Assembly (NCBI GenBank): GCA_014728045.1
Contig: WJMH01000022.1
Coordinates: 62,001 to 126,000, forward strand
Source: Candidatus Omnitrophota bacterium
Lineage (GTDB): Bacteria > Omnitrophota > Gorgyraeia > Tantalellales > Tantalellaceae
DNA: 64,000 nucleotides
Direction of reading: 5' to 3'
The position numbers and the translations under genes are program-made. Positions 1 through 9,112 of the stretch are shown piece by piece. The notes beneath the pieces were generated by a model. It worked only from the letters and a program-made list of their open reading frames with translations. It made no database searches and was not told the origin of the DNA. Numbering within the stretch: position 1 is the first letter of the stretch; each line of letters starts with the position of its first letter.

Positions 1-63
1 ACCAAGAGCATACTGATAAAGCCCGGATCCCGTTCAAGAACGAACCGAAAAGGAGGATATACC

Positions 64-1053
64 ATGAAACGCGTGGCTATAAACGGATTGGGAAGAATAG
101 GGCGCGCGGCGCTCAAAATAATCATCTCCAGGCCGGAATTCGAGCTGGTGGCCGTGAATGATCTTGTTCCGACCGATAACCTGGCGTACCTTCTGCAGTA
201 CGACACGGTTTACGGCAGGTACGAAAAGGAAGTATCGTACGAAGAGGACGATCTCTGCATAGACGGTAAGGAGCACAAGGTGCTTCACATGAAGGACCCG
301 GCGCAACTTCCGTGGAAAGACCTTGATGTGGATATCGTTTTCGAATGCACGGGCGTTTTCGGGAAAAAAGAAGAGCTGGAGAAACACGTGAAAGCCGGGG
401 CAAAAAAGGTGATACTTTCAGCCCCTTCAAAATCGGAAGAAGTGCTTACGATCGTTCACGGAGTCAATGTCCAGGAGGGAGAGGATAATATCATCTCCTG
501 CGCAAGCTGCACGACCAACTGCATAACGCCCGTGGTGGAGGTCATGTCGAGGAGGATCGGCATAAAAAAAGCGGTAATGACAACCATACACGCGTATACA
601 TCCACCCAGGCGATCGTGGATTCACCGGCGAGTAAATGGCGCCGGGGCAGGGCCGCGGCCTGCAACCTGGTGCCTACTTCAACGGGAGCGGCAAAGGCCA
701 CCATAAAGGTGCTCCCCCAATATGAGGGGAAATTCGACGGCGTTGCCGTAAGGGCTCCCGTTCCGGTGGGTTCGGTGGCGGACCTTGTCTTCGTCACCGA
801 GAGAGAGACCACTGAAGAGGAGGTCAACTCCATATTCATAGAAGAGTCCCAGACCCAGAGATATAAGGGCGTTCTGGGCGTCGCCAAGATACCGGTGGTC
901 TCATCCGACATCATAAAAGATCCCAGGGCGTCAATTTTTGACCCGGACATGACAAGGGTCATTGACGGCGATCTGGTCAAGGTGATGAGCTGGTATGACA
1001 ACGAATGGGGATATGCCAACCAGATGGTGAACGAAGCCTTAAAAGGAAAGTAA
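64..1053 (+). CDS. gap: glyceraldehyde-3-phosphate dehydrogenase, type I
   Basis: Catalyses reversible phosphorylating oxidation of glyceraldehyde-3-phosphate with NAD(P) in cytosolic glycolysis or gluconeogenesis. The 329 residues are normal family length. The N-terminal Rossmann motif GLGRIGR is at residues 8-14, the active-site CASCTTNC carries catalytic Cys149, a TTIHAYT stretch supplies the His near 176, and the C-terminal SWYDNEWGYANQM is diagnostic. An AAAAGGAGG ribosome site lies 6 bases upstream of the ATG. With PEP synthase and the aldolase at 32.9 kb it fits a gluconeogenic set. The 63 bases before it show no promoter I can defend. Confidence 0.97.
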   Translation: MKRVAINGLGRIGRAALKIIISRPEFELVAVNDLVPTDNLAYLLQYDTVYGRYEKEVSYEEDDLCIDGKEHKVLHMKDPAQLPWKDLDVDIVFECTGVFGKKEELEKHVKAGAKKVILSAPSKSEEVLTIVHGVNVQEGEDNIISCASCTTNCITPVVEVMSRRIGIKKAVMTTIHAYTSTQAIVDSPASKWRRGRAAACNLVPTSTGAAKATIKVLPQYEGKFDGVAVRAPVPVGSVADLVFVTERETTEEEVNSIFIEESQTQRYKGVLGVAKIPVVSSDIIKDPRASIFDPDMTRVIDGDLVKVMSWYDNEWGYANQMVNEALKGK

Positions 1054-1082
1054 TAAATATCATCTAAGGAAAAGGGAGGATA

Positions 1083-2579
1083 ATGAAAGAACTTAGGATA
1101 ATATTCGTTTGTTTGGTTCTCGTGGCGGCAGTTGTGATCCTTCCCGGAGCGGGTAGCATCATCGCCGGCGCGCAGGAAGGAAAAATAACGGACGAGGAGA
1201 TAACCCGCCAGGTGGAGAGCGAACTTCTGTACGATCCCGGCGTGGCTTCACACCTCGTCGATGTCAAGACCTATGAGGGGGTTGTCACCTTATCAGGGTC
1301 GGTCGATAACATCCTGGCGAAAGAAAGGGCCGGTCGGATATCCGAAACCGTAAAAGGCGCCAGGAGCGTTGTCAACGAGATCGAGGTCAGGCCCCTTGGA
1401 AGAGGTGATATGGATATACGAAGGGATATTGAAAAGGCTCTCCAGCTCGATCCGGCGGCGGATTCGTACGAGGTTACCGTTCGGGTGGAAGAAGGAAGCG
1501 TTACTCTCACCGGCCAAGTGGATTCCTGGGCGGAAAAGTCCCTTGCCGGAAGAGTGGCCAAAGGTGTTGCGGGCGTCAAGGAGGTGGACAACGTCATAAG
1601 TGTAGTCTACAAGAAAGAAAGACCCGATTTCGAGATAAAGAGCGACATACAGCAGAAACTTGAGAAGGATATTTATGTCGCATCCGGACTGATAGACATC
1701 TCGGTGAATGACGGTGACGTGACCCTTTCGGGCAGTGTCGGAAGCGCCTTCGAGAAGACACGGGCTGTGCTTGACTCCTGGGTCGCCGGGGTGGAATCCG
1801 TCAATGACCAGAAGCTCGAGGTCGTCCCGGTATTCGAGGACAAAATGCAAAGAAAGGGAGAGATTGTTGTAAAAGGGGATGAGAAGATCGAACAGGCGGT
1901 AAAAGATACCCTGAAATACGACCCGAGGGTGAATTCTTTCGATATAGACGTTTCCGCTGATGAAGGTGTGGTGACCCTGCGCGGCAAGGTCGATAACTTC
2001 GCCGCCAGGCGTGCCGCCACCAGGGACGTCAGAAATACCGCGGGAGTTGTCAGTGTGATAAATTTCATAAAGGTGCGGCCGCTCAAGGCGCCCGATGACG
2101 CTATAATAGCGGGTAACGTAAGAAGTGCCATGGAATGGGACCCTTATCTTGAGAAGTACGAGATCAGCGTGACCGTGCGCAACCAGAAAGCGTATCTCTA
2201 CGGCGTGGTGGATACCTATTTCGAAAAGAGAAGGGCCAGTGATGTCGCTTCGCGTGTTTTCGGGGTGGCCGATGTCCAGAACAACCTCACTGTCAGTTAT
2301 GTCTGGCCCCTTAAGAGCGACAAGGCCATTAAGAGGGATGTCCAGGACCAGCTTTTCTGGAGTCTTTTGGTCGATTCCACCGATATACAGGTGGAGGTGG
2401 ATGATGGCACGGTGACCCTCAAGGGCCAGGTCTATGACTGGGCGGAACTTGACGCGGCTGTGCAGAACGCTTTCGAAGGTGGAGCTTACAAGGTCGAAAG
2501 CGAGCTTAACATAAAGGGCCAGGAAGAGACCTATCCGGCCATCTACGACTTTTATGATTACTACTGGTGGATGGATTGA
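1083..2579 (+). CDS. periplasmic protein with six BON domains
   Basis: A 498-residue secreted protein: an N-terminal hydrophobic signal segment (about residues 5-28, ending near IAGAQEG) is followed by six consecutive BON domains of about 70 residues, starting near 34, 110, 181, 265, 340 and 415. Each shows the BON pattern of an amphipathic helix, a GVVTLSG-type strand-turn (GVVTLSGSV, GSVTLTGQV, GDVTLSGSV, GVVTLRGKV, QKAYLYGVV, GTVTLKGQV) and a closing helix. BON domains are thought to bind lipid or envelope surfaces (OsmY, Kbp). Six copies without a LysM or secretin partner is more than usual. It follows gap by 29 bases with its own GGGAGG site. The exact function is unknown. Confidence 0.88.
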   Translation: MKELRIIFVCLVLVAAVVILPGAGSIIAGAQEGKITDEEITRQVESELLYDPGVASHLVDVKTYEGVVTLSGSVDNILAKERAGRISETVKGARSVVNEIEVRPLGRGDMDIRRDIEKALQLDPAADSYEVTVRVEEGSVTLTGQVDSWAEKSLAGRVAKGVAGVKEVDNVISVVYKKERPDFEIKSDIQQKLEKDIYVASGLIDISVNDGDVTLSGSVGSAFEKTRAVLDSWVAGVESVNDQKLEVVPVFEDKMQRKGEIVVKGDEKIEQAVKDTLKYDPRVNSFDIDVSADEGVVTLRGKVDNFAARRAATRDVRNTAGVVSVINFIKVRPLKAPDDAIIAGNVRSAMEWDPYLEKYEISVTVRNQKAYLYGVVDTYFEKRRASDVASRVFGVADVQNNLTVSYVWPLKSDKAIKRDVQDQLFWSLLVDSTDIQVEVDDGTVTLKGQVYDWAELDAAVQNAFEGGAYKVESELNIKGQEETYPAIYDFYDYYWWMD

Positions 2580-2624
2580 ACCGGTCCGGTCGCTCTGACC
2601 TTACGTTAACGAGAGGATGAAGGC

Positions 2625-3347
2625 ATGCTGGAAATAAGGGACCTTTCCGTCGAGGTCGAGGGCAAAGAGATCCTTCGGAATATCGATCTCACCATCGCCG
2701 ACGGCGAGGTGATGGTGATGTTCGGTCCGAACGGAAGTGGGAAATCCACTTTGGTGCGCGCGATCATGGGTTACAGCGGTTACCGGGTCAAGACGGGAGA
2801 GATTTTGTACAACGGAAAGAACGCCGGCTCTCTCTCCATAGAAGAGAAGGCCAGAGCGGGGATAGGGGTGATGTACCAGCACCCGCCGGCAATAAGAGGC
2901 GTAAGGCTCAACCAGATAGCCCGTTATATGTCCGATGACGATGAAAGGATCAAGACTCTCGCCGGAAAACTCTCTTTAAAGGGCCACCTGGACAGGGATA
3001 TCAACCTCGCCTATTCCGGGGGCGAGATGAAACGCTCGGAACTATTCCAGGTACTGGTGCAGGATTGCCGGACCCTGCTTCTTGACGAGCCCGAATCGGG
3101 TGTTGATATAGAGAACGTCGCCCTGATGGGCAGGGTTCTCAATGATCACCTGAAAGAAAGCGCGAGGTCCTCGCTTATCATCACCCATACCGGGTACATA
3201 CTTGATTACGTGGAAGCGGCAAGAGCCTGTGTTCTGCTGGAAGGTACCATCTGGTGTGACGGGAGAAGTCCTAAGGAAGTTTTTAAAAGTATCCGCGAGG
3301 AAGGTTACAGTAAATGCAAAGAATGTCAGGACAGGACCACAAGCTGA
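2625..3347 (+). CDS. sufC: SufC-type Fe-S assembly ATPase
   Basis: Soluble ABC ATPase that drives SufB-type scaffolds in iron-sulfur cluster assembly. At 240 residues it has Walker A GPNGSGKST (about 34-42), a Q-loop in MYQHPPA, signature YSGGEMKR, Walker B LLLDEPESGVD and switch His in IITHTG. The ESGVD ending of Walker B is typical of SufC rather than of transporter ATPases. It is translated with the overlapping sufB-like gene. No sufS, sufU, sufE or second sufD lies nearby, so this looks like the minimal two-gene form. Confidence 0.92.
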   Translation: MLEIRDLSVEVEGKEILRNIDLTIADGEVMVMFGPNGSGKSTLVRAIMGYSGYRVKTGEILYNGKNAGSLSIEEKARAGIGVMYQHPPAIRGVRLNQIARYMSDDDERIKTLAGKLSLKGHLDRDINLAYSGGEMKRSELFQVLVQDCRTLLLDEPESGVDIENVALMGRVLNDHLKESARSSLIITHTGYILDYVEAARACVLLEGTIWCDGRSPKEVFKSIREEGYSKCKECQDRTTS

Positions 3348-4432
3348 GCGATGTTGTAGAAAAGAATGACCGCGAAGACGTGGAGTCATCCGGCATGGAC
3401 CTTGCCGAAGAGGGAAGGTCAGCGAGTTTTTTGCAGCAGGATGAGGATCTTCTTTTTTCAAGAAGCATCCACGAGGGCGTTGAGGTCCTCAAGATGGAGG
3501 ATGCCCTTAAGAAGTACCCGCAGGCCGAGGCCCTTTACGGGAAAGCTTTCGGGAAGGCTAAAAAGGAATATCCCCCAAGAACGAGCGGCGGGTATTTCAT
3601 CCGCGCGAGAAAGGGCCAGAAAATAGAAATGCCCGTTCAGGCCTGCCTTTACCTGAAAGCTCTCGGCTCGAAGCAGAGGGTGCATAATCTCATCGTGGTC
3701 GAGGAAGGGGCCGAGCTTTATCTTATCACCGGATGCGCGGCGTCCAAGGCGGCGGGGGAGAGTTTCCACCTGGGGGTGTCCGAATTCTTCGTCGAGGACG
3801 GTGGTTACCTGAACTTCACCATGATCCACTCCTGGCGGGAGGATGTCTCGGTCAGGCCCATGAGTGTCGCTGTTCTCGGCAGAGATGCCAATTTCATATC
3901 CAATTATGTCTGTCTGAAACCCGTAAGCGACATAACCATGTACCCGACCGCTCTTCTGGAGGGAGCTTCATCGCGAGCCAGTTTCAACTCGCTCATCATT
4001 TCTCATCCCGATACCGTGCAGGATATAGGCGCCCGGGTCGTCTTCAGGGGCGAGCAGACCAAGGCGGAGATAGTTTCCAGAGCGGTCAGTTACGGAGGGA
4101 AGGTGATCGCCAGGGGCCACCTTAAAGCCGAAGAGCGCAAGATAAAAGGTCACCTGGAGTGCCGGGGGCTTGTGCTTACCGAAAAAGGCATTATACACGC
4201 AGTGCCGGAACTTGAAACCGATTACAGGGACGTGGACCTCTCCCACGAAGCGGCGATAGGCAAAATAAGCAGGGACGAGATCGAGTACCTGAGGTCGCGC
4301 GGCATGTCCCCGGAAGAGGCCCAGTCGGTCATTATTCGCGGGTTCATGGATATAGAGATACTCTCCCTTCCCCCCAGGATAAAAGAAGAGATAGAAAAGA
4401 TGGAGGAGGCCACCCTCAGATCGGGAATGTGA
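3314..4432 (+). CDS. sufB: SufB/SufD-family Fe-S cluster scaffold
   Basis: A 372-residue SufBD-family protein, shorter than classical SufB (about 470), sharing a 34-base overlap with sufC. The C-terminal half has the SufBD beta-helix style repeats and the conserved end: VSRAVSYGGKVIARGHL, then GLVLTEKGIIHAVPEL, SHEAAIGKIS and YLRSRGMSPEEAQSVIIRGF. The start at 3314 has AGGAAGG eight bases upstream. Being the only SufBD protein next to SufC, it is probably the scaffold and forms a homodimer where other bacteria use SufB-SufD. This matches the minimal SUF-like (SMS) type known from anaerobes and archaea. Assignment to that type is inference from gene content. Confidence 0.88.
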   Translation: MQRMSGQDHKLSDVVEKNDREDVESSGMDLAEEGRSASFLQQDEDLLFSRSIHEGVEVLKMEDALKKYPQAEALYGKAFGKAKKEYPPRTSGGYFIRARKGQKIEMPVQACLYLKALGSKQRVHNLIVVEEGAELYLITGCAASKAAGESFHLGVSEFFVEDGGYLNFTMIHSWREDVSVRPMSVAVLGRDANFISNYVCLKPVSDITMYPTALLEGASSRASFNSLIISHPDTVQDIGARVVFRGEQTKAEIVSRAVSYGGKVIARGHLKAEERKIKGHLECRGLVLTEKGIIHAVPELETDYRDVDLSHEAAIGKISRDEIEYLRSRGMSPEEAQSVIIRGFMDIEILSLPPRIKEEIEKMEEATLRSGM

Positions 4433-4492
4433 GGTATTGTGTTCAAGCTTCGAGCTCGGTCTTGCCGGCAGTTTCTTTTCTCTATTTTCAAT

Positions 4493-4557
4493 GTGGAAAA
4501 AGGTCAACAAAATGGTGAAAAAGACAATGGTAATCTTATGTTTCTATCTGTTATCGT
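4493..4557 (+). promoter_or_regulatory. promoter with paired 21-bp-spaced direct repeats
   Basis: GTGGAAAAAGGTCAAC starts at 4493 and a second related copy (GGTGAAAAAGACAAT) lies exactly 21 bases on. A weak -10 (TATCGT, 4552-4557) follows 59 bases after the first repeat, and the DUF72 ATG at 4564 falls where transcription should begin. The same layout occurs before 22256 and 41100. I read it as an activator site overlapping a poor -35. Confidence 0.6.
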
Positions 4558-4563
4558 AATACT

Positions 4564-5295
4564 ATGGGTAAAAAGGGGCGGATCCATATAGGCACTTCCG
4601 GCTGGCATTATGACCACTGGAAAGACGTATTCTATCCCGAAGGTCTCTCCAGCGGGGATATGCTGGATTTTTACAGCGGAAAATTCCGTACGGCGGAGAT
4701 AAACAATTCCTTTTACAAGTTACCTTCCAAGAAGACCTTCAAGGGATGGAAAAAGCAGGTCCCGGAAGAGTTCATTTTTTCGGTAAAGGCGAGTCGTTAC
4801 ATAACCCACATGAAAAAGCTTAAATGCGGCAAGAGGCCGGTGAACAGGCTGATCAGGAGCGTGAACGAGCTGGGCGGGAAGCTGGGGCCGGTACTCTTCC
4901 AGCTTCCGCCTGTCTGGGGCAAGAACTGCCAGAGGCTGGAACAATTCCTCTCGATCCTTCCTCGGGGGATGCGGTACACTTTTGAGTTCCGTAACAGCGA
5001 CTGGTTCAGCGAAGACGTCTACAGCGTGCTCCGTGAGAAGAACGCCGCTTTCTGTATATACGAACTCGACAAAAAGATCTCCCCTAAAAAAGTCACCGCC
5101 GATTTCGTTTACGTCCGGTTACACGGTCCGGACGGTCCCTACAAGGGCAAGTACAGCAAGAGAAGCCTTTCCGGATGGGCGGGGGCTTTCAGCACCTGGC
5201 TGAACAAGGGGCTTGACGTCTACTGTTATTTCGATAATGACCAGAAGGGATACGCCGCCTTTAACGCGTTGGAACTGAAGAAAATGATGGAATGA
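4564..5295 (+). CDS. DUF72 family protein
   Basis: A 243-residue DUF72 (YecE-like) TIM-barrel protein of unknown biochemistry. The N-terminus IGTSGWHYDHWKDVFYP is the family signature, followed by EINNSFYKLPS, FSVKASRYITHMKKL, GPVLFQLPP, and near the C-terminus FVYVRLHGPDG and YCYFDNDQKGYA. No ribosome site lies in the 15 bases before the ATG, and the putative -10 box ends 6 bases upstream, so the mRNA may be leaderless. The promoter carries the paired-repeat element shared with 22256 and 41100. A second DUF72 gene begins at 63872. Confidence 0.92.
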   Translation: MGKKGRIHIGTSGWHYDHWKDVFYPEGLSSGDMLDFYSGKFRTAEINNSFYKLPSKKTFKGWKKQVPEEFIFSVKASRYITHMKKLKCGKRPVNRLIRSVNELGGKLGPVLFQLPPVWGKNCQRLEQFLSILPRGMRYTFEFRNSDWFSEDVYSVLREKNAAFCIYELDKKISPKKVTADFVYVRLHGPDGPYKGKYSKRSLSGWAGAFSTWLNKGLDVYCYFDNDQKGYAAFNALELKKMME

Positions 5296-5314
5296 ATTTA
5301 CCTGGGAGAGGTAT

Positions 5315-7036
5315 ATGCCCGTGCACAATAAGGATATATCGGATATTTTTGAGAAGATGGCCAATCTTCTTGAGATAAAAGGAGCCAACCAGTACAGGAT
5401 ACGAGCTTACCGGAACGCGGCGCAGACGGTCAAGAACCTTTCCAAGAACGTATCTGACCTGGTGGATGAAGATGAGGACCTCTCCGAGCTTCCCAATATA
5501 GGCAAGGATCTTGCGGGCAAGATAAAGAAGATACTCAAAAAGGGAACCTTCCCGGACCTTAAGAAACTCGAGAAGAAAGTGCCGCCCAAGCTGGACGATA
5601 TTATGCAGATATCGGGGCTCGGAGGTAAACGCGTCAAAAAGATCTACGACCAGCTTGAAATAAAAAGCCTGGAGGATTTGCGTAAAGCGGCCGAAGAAGG
5701 ACAAGTCAGAAAGATCAAGGGGTTCGGCAAAAAGACCGAAAAGAGCATACTCGAGGGTATCGAAACGATAGAAGAATCCGGCGAAAGGCTCAAGCTCGCC
5801 GTTGCCGAGAAGATAACGCAGGACATTGTGAGCCACCTTAAAAAGGACAAGAAAATAAAGGACATCACCATCGCAGGGTCCAACAGGAGGAAAAAAGAGA
5901 CCGTGGGCGACGCGGATATTCTTGTAACCTGCAAAAAGGGTTCTGGGGTAATGGACAGATTCACCGAATACGAGGACGTGGGCAAGGTCCTGGCCAAGGG
6001 GAAGACCAAGTCATCTGTGAAACTAGAATCAGGGTTCCAGGTGGACCTCAGGGTATTGCCACAGGTGAGCTATGGAGCCGCACTCATCTATTTCACCGGT
6101 TCAAAGGCCCATAATATCGCGATAAGGAAGATAGCCGGCAAGAAAAAGTTCAAGATCAACGAATACGGGGTCTTCAGGGGGGATAATAGGGTAGCCGGCA
6201 AGACCGAAAAAGAGGTTTATGAAAAGATAGGGCTCGAATACATAGAACCGGAGCTCAGGGAAAACCGGGGCGAGATCGAAGCCGCGAAAAAGGGAAAGCT
6301 CCCGGACCTTATAGAATCCGGGGATATCAGAGGCGATCTTCATACGCATACCAAGCTCACCGACGGTAAGTATACCCTCGAAGAGATGGTGGACGCGGCA
6401 AAAGAGAAGGATTACGATTACGTGGGCATAACCGAACACTCAAAGCATGTCAGCGTGGCGGGGGGGCTCAAGGCCAAAGAGGTTGAAAGGGAGATCAAGC
6501 GGATAGACAAGCTCAACAAGAAGCTGAGGAAGATCACGGTCCTGAAGGGAATAGAAGTGGATATTTTGGAGAACGGGTCACTTGACCTTCCAGATAGTCT
6601 GCTCAAGGAGCTTGATTATACTGTTTGCGCGGTCCATTACAAGTTCGGCCTTTCCAAGAAAAAACAGACAGATAGGATCCTGAAGGCCATGGACAACAAA
6701 TACTTTAATATCCTGGCGCACCCCACGGGAAGGATGCTGAAAGAAAGGGAGCCTTACGAGCTCGATATAGAGAGGATCATGAAAGGAGCCAAGAAAAGAG
6801 GCTGTATACTTGAGCTCAATTCACATCCCGAGAGGCTGGACCTTAACGACGTATATTGCAAGATGGCCAAGGAAATAGGGGTAAAGATAGCGATATCGAC
6901 CGACGCGCACAGTATAGACGAACTTGATTACATCAAATACGGCCTGGGGCAGGCAAGAAGAGGGTGGCTCGAGAAAAGCGACGTGGTCAATACCGGCACG
7001 CTGAAACAGCTGAAGAAAGCCTTTAAACGGAAATGA
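5315..7036 (+). CDS. polX: DNA polymerase/3'-5' exonuclease PolX
   Basis: Bacterial family X polymerase fused to a PHP phosphoesterase, 573 residues as usual. Residues 1-100 are the helix-hairpin-helix 8-kDa region (LPNIGKDLAGKI, ISGLGGKRVKKIYDQL). The nucleotidyltransferase core has GDADILV (metal Asp pair) and VDLRVL (third Asp). The PHP domain from about 335 keeps GDLHTHTKLTDG, GITEHSK, GIEVDI, AVHYKF, LAHPTGR and STDAHS, so all metal ligands look intact. It acts in gap filling and end trimming during base excision repair. It lies 19 bases after DUF72 and 13 before ligA, suggesting a repair operon. Confidence 0.96.
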   Translation: MPVHNKDISDIFEKMANLLEIKGANQYRIRAYRNAAQTVKNLSKNVSDLVDEDEDLSELPNIGKDLAGKIKKILKKGTFPDLKKLEKKVPPKLDDIMQISGLGGKRVKKIYDQLEIKSLEDLRKAAEEGQVRKIKGFGKKTEKSILEGIETIEESGERLKLAVAEKITQDIVSHLKKDKKIKDITIAGSNRRKKETVGDADILVTCKKGSGVMDRFTEYEDVGKVLAKGKTKSSVKLESGFQVDLRVLPQVSYGAALIYFTGSKAHNIAIRKIAGKKKFKINEYGVFRGDNRVAGKTEKEVYEKIGLEYIEPELRENRGEIEAAKKGKLPDLIESGDIRGDLHTHTKLTDGKYTLEEMVDAAKEKDYDYVGITEHSKHVSVAGGLKAKEVEREIKRIDKLNKKLRKITVLKGIEVDILENGSLDLPDSLLKELDYTVCAVHYKFGLSKKKQTDRILKAMDNKYFNILAHPTGRMLKEREPYELDIERIMKGAKKRGCILELNSHPERLDLNDVYCKMAKEIGVKIAISTDAHSIDELDYIKYGLGQARRGWLEKSDVVNTGTLKQLKKAFKRK

Positions 7037-7049
7037 CAGGATTAAGAAC

Positions 7050-9098
7050 ATGGATTTCAAAAAAGATCCCAAAACAAAGTTCAAGGATGTTAAAAAGCTG
7101 AGCAAGAAAGAGGCTAAAGAACAGGCCGAAGTTTTGAGGGAAGGTATCAATTACCACGATTATCTTTATTACGTGAAGAACAAGCCCAGGATATCCGACG
7201 CAAAATACGATAAGCTCTTCAAGCGGCTTGAGGAGCTTGAGGAAGCTTATCCGGACCTGAAGAAGGAGAACTCCCCCACCCGGCGCGTTGGAGCCGAGCC
7301 CGTCGATGAACTTAAGAAGGTCAAACACCGCTCAAGCATGCTCAGTCTCGAAGCCGCGCTTGAAGAGAAGCAGGTCAAGGATTTTCATAATTCGGTCAAA
7401 AAAAAGATCTCCGGGAAAGTCATTTACCTTGCCGAACCCAAGTTCGATGGTCTTTCTGTGGAACTTGTATACAAGGGCGGCAGGTTCGAAACAGGTTCCA
7501 CCAGGGGTGACGGCAGAAAAGGTGAAGATATAACGCGCAACCTCATGACCATTGGCAGCGTACTGCCGGAGCTTCAGGGGTCGGGGGAGGCGCCGGAGCT
7601 TCTTTCAGTCCGGGGCGAGGTCCTTATGCGCAAGGATGGTTTCCAGAAGCTTAACAAGCAGCGGATAGAGAACGGGCAGGACCCCTTCGCCAATCCACGT
7701 AACGCCGCGGCCGGACTGATGAGGCAGCTTGACCCTAAAAAGGTGGCGGGTAAACCGATGGATCTATTCGTTTACGAAGTCATGGAATGCAAGGGTGAAG
7801 ATTTTGATTCACACCTCAAGACCCTGGAAAAGCTTCAAAAATGGGGGCTTAAGGTCAATAGCCAGAACAGCAAATGCACTTCTTTCTTTGATATCAAGAA
7901 ATACCACGGGAAAATGGAAAAAAACAGAGACAAGCTCGATTACGAGATCGACGGAGTCGTAATAAAGGTCGACGATATGGAAAAGCGCAGGAAGCTGGGG
8001 ACAAGGGAAAGGAACCCCAAATGGGCGCTCGCCTGGAAGTTCTCCCCGCGGGAGGAGGCGACCACCCTGGAAGACATAGTCGTCCAGGTAGGAGCAAGCG
8101 GCATGCTGACACCGGTGGCTCTCTTGCAGCCGGTAGATGTCGGCGGGGTTACCATAAGCAGGGCCACCCTGCACAACGCTGACGAGGTCCGCGAAAAGGA
8201 CGTGCGCCCCGGAGATAAGGTCAAGGTGCAGAGAGCGGGTGATGTTATCCCGGAAGTGGTCAAGAGGATAAAAAGATCAGGGAAAAAACGCGGAAAGAAA
8301 TTCCACATGCCGAAAAAATGTCCTTCCTGCGGGAGCAAGGTCCTTAGGCAGGGCGCTTATTACTTCTGTCCGGCGGGGCTTTCCTGCAAGGCGCAGCTTG
8401 CCGGCAGGATCATACACTTCGCTTCGCGCGAGGCGATGGACATCGAGAATCTGGGGGAAGAGACCATAAAGAATCTTGTCGACAGGGGTATGGTAAGCGA
8501 CATGGCAGATCTCTATAAACTCAAGAAAAAAGACATAAAGAAGCTCGAGGGTTTCGCGGATAAATCCGCCGGTAAACTTAAAAAGTCCATACAGCATTCC
8601 AAAAAGGCCCGGCTGGATACGTTCCTTTACGCGCTGGGGATACACCATGTCGGGGGCCATATCGCCAGGGTCCTGTCTGAAAAATACGGCACTCTTGAAA
8701 AGCTGAAGAAAGCGGATCTTAAGGACCTCAAGAAAACTCCTGAAGTGGGAGATGAGATCGCCGAAAGTGTTAAGGAGTTCTTTAGCCGTGAAGAGAACCT
8801 TAAAACGTTAAAAAGACTGAAAAGGGCCGGTCTTGAGATCAAAAAGATGCCGAAGAAGAAAAAGAAAAAGTCCTTCCGGGACAAGACTTTCGTTTTTACC
8901 GGGGAGCTTGATGACTTCACCCGGGATGAGGCCAAGGGGGTGGTCGAGGATCTGGGGGGACGGGCTACATCCAGCGTCAGCGATAACACCGATTACGTGG
9001 TTGTCGGGGAAGATCCCGGATCCAAACTGGAAGAAGCCCAAAAAAGGAAGATCAAGACCATAGACGAGAAGAAGTTCAAGAAGATGGTGAGATCATAA
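7050..9098 (+). CDS. ligA: NAD-dependent DNA ligase LigA
   Basis: Seals nicks using NAD in replication and repair. The 682 residues show the full order: N-terminal Ia domain with the YY..N..I.D.KYD motif, adenylation domain with Lys131 in EPKFDGLS, OB fold (VQVGASGMLTPVA), zinc finger CPSCGSKVL ... CPAGLSCKAQ, helix-hairpin-helix array, and C-terminal BRCT (KTFVFTGELDDFTRDEAK). The protein is unusually Lys-rich. The zinc-finger fourth Cys sits in CPAGLSC instead of the more common CPNxxC, a minor variation. Placement directly after polX gives a gap-fill and seal pair. Confidence 0.97.
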   Translation: MDFKKDPKTKFKDVKKLSKKEAKEQAEVLREGINYHDYLYYVKNKPRISDAKYDKLFKRLEELEEAYPDLKKENSPTRRVGAEPVDELKKVKHRSSMLSLEAALEEKQVKDFHNSVKKKISGKVIYLAEPKFDGLSVELVYKGGRFETGSTRGDGRKGEDITRNLMTIGSVLPELQGSGEAPELLSVRGEVLMRKDGFQKLNKQRIENGQDPFANPRNAAAGLMRQLDPKKVAGKPMDLFVYEVMECKGEDFDSHLKTLEKLQKWGLKVNSQNSKCTSFFDIKKYHGKMEKNRDKLDYEIDGVVIKVDDMEKRRKLGTRERNPKWALAWKFSPREEATTLEDIVVQVGASGMLTPVALLQPVDVGGVTISRATLHNADEVREKDVRPGDKVKVQRAGDVIPEVVKRIKRSGKKRGKKFHMPKKCPSCGSKVLRQGAYYFCPAGLSCKAQLAGRIIHFASREAMDIENLGEETIKNLVDRGMVSDMADLYKLKKKDIKKLEGFADKSAGKLKKSIQHSKKARLDTFLYALGIHHVGGHIARVLSEKYGTLEKLKKADLKDLKKTPEVGDEIAESVKEFFSREENLKTLKRLKRAGLEIKKMPKKKKKKSFRDKTFVFTGELDDFTRDEAKGVVEDLGGRATSSVSDNTDYVVVGEDPGSKLEEAQKRKIKTIDEKKFKKMVRS

Positions 9099-9112
9099 TA
9101 CGGAGGTGTGTT

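Noticed and set aside
1-63. Possible end of a gene upstream of gap
   Set aside because: One frame stops at 14-16 and others run into gap, but the piece is too short to identify any product.
4433-4492. Terminator after sufB (AGCTTCGAGCT)
   Set aside because: Only a 4-bp stem with a 3-base loop and a broken T-rich stretch; too weak.
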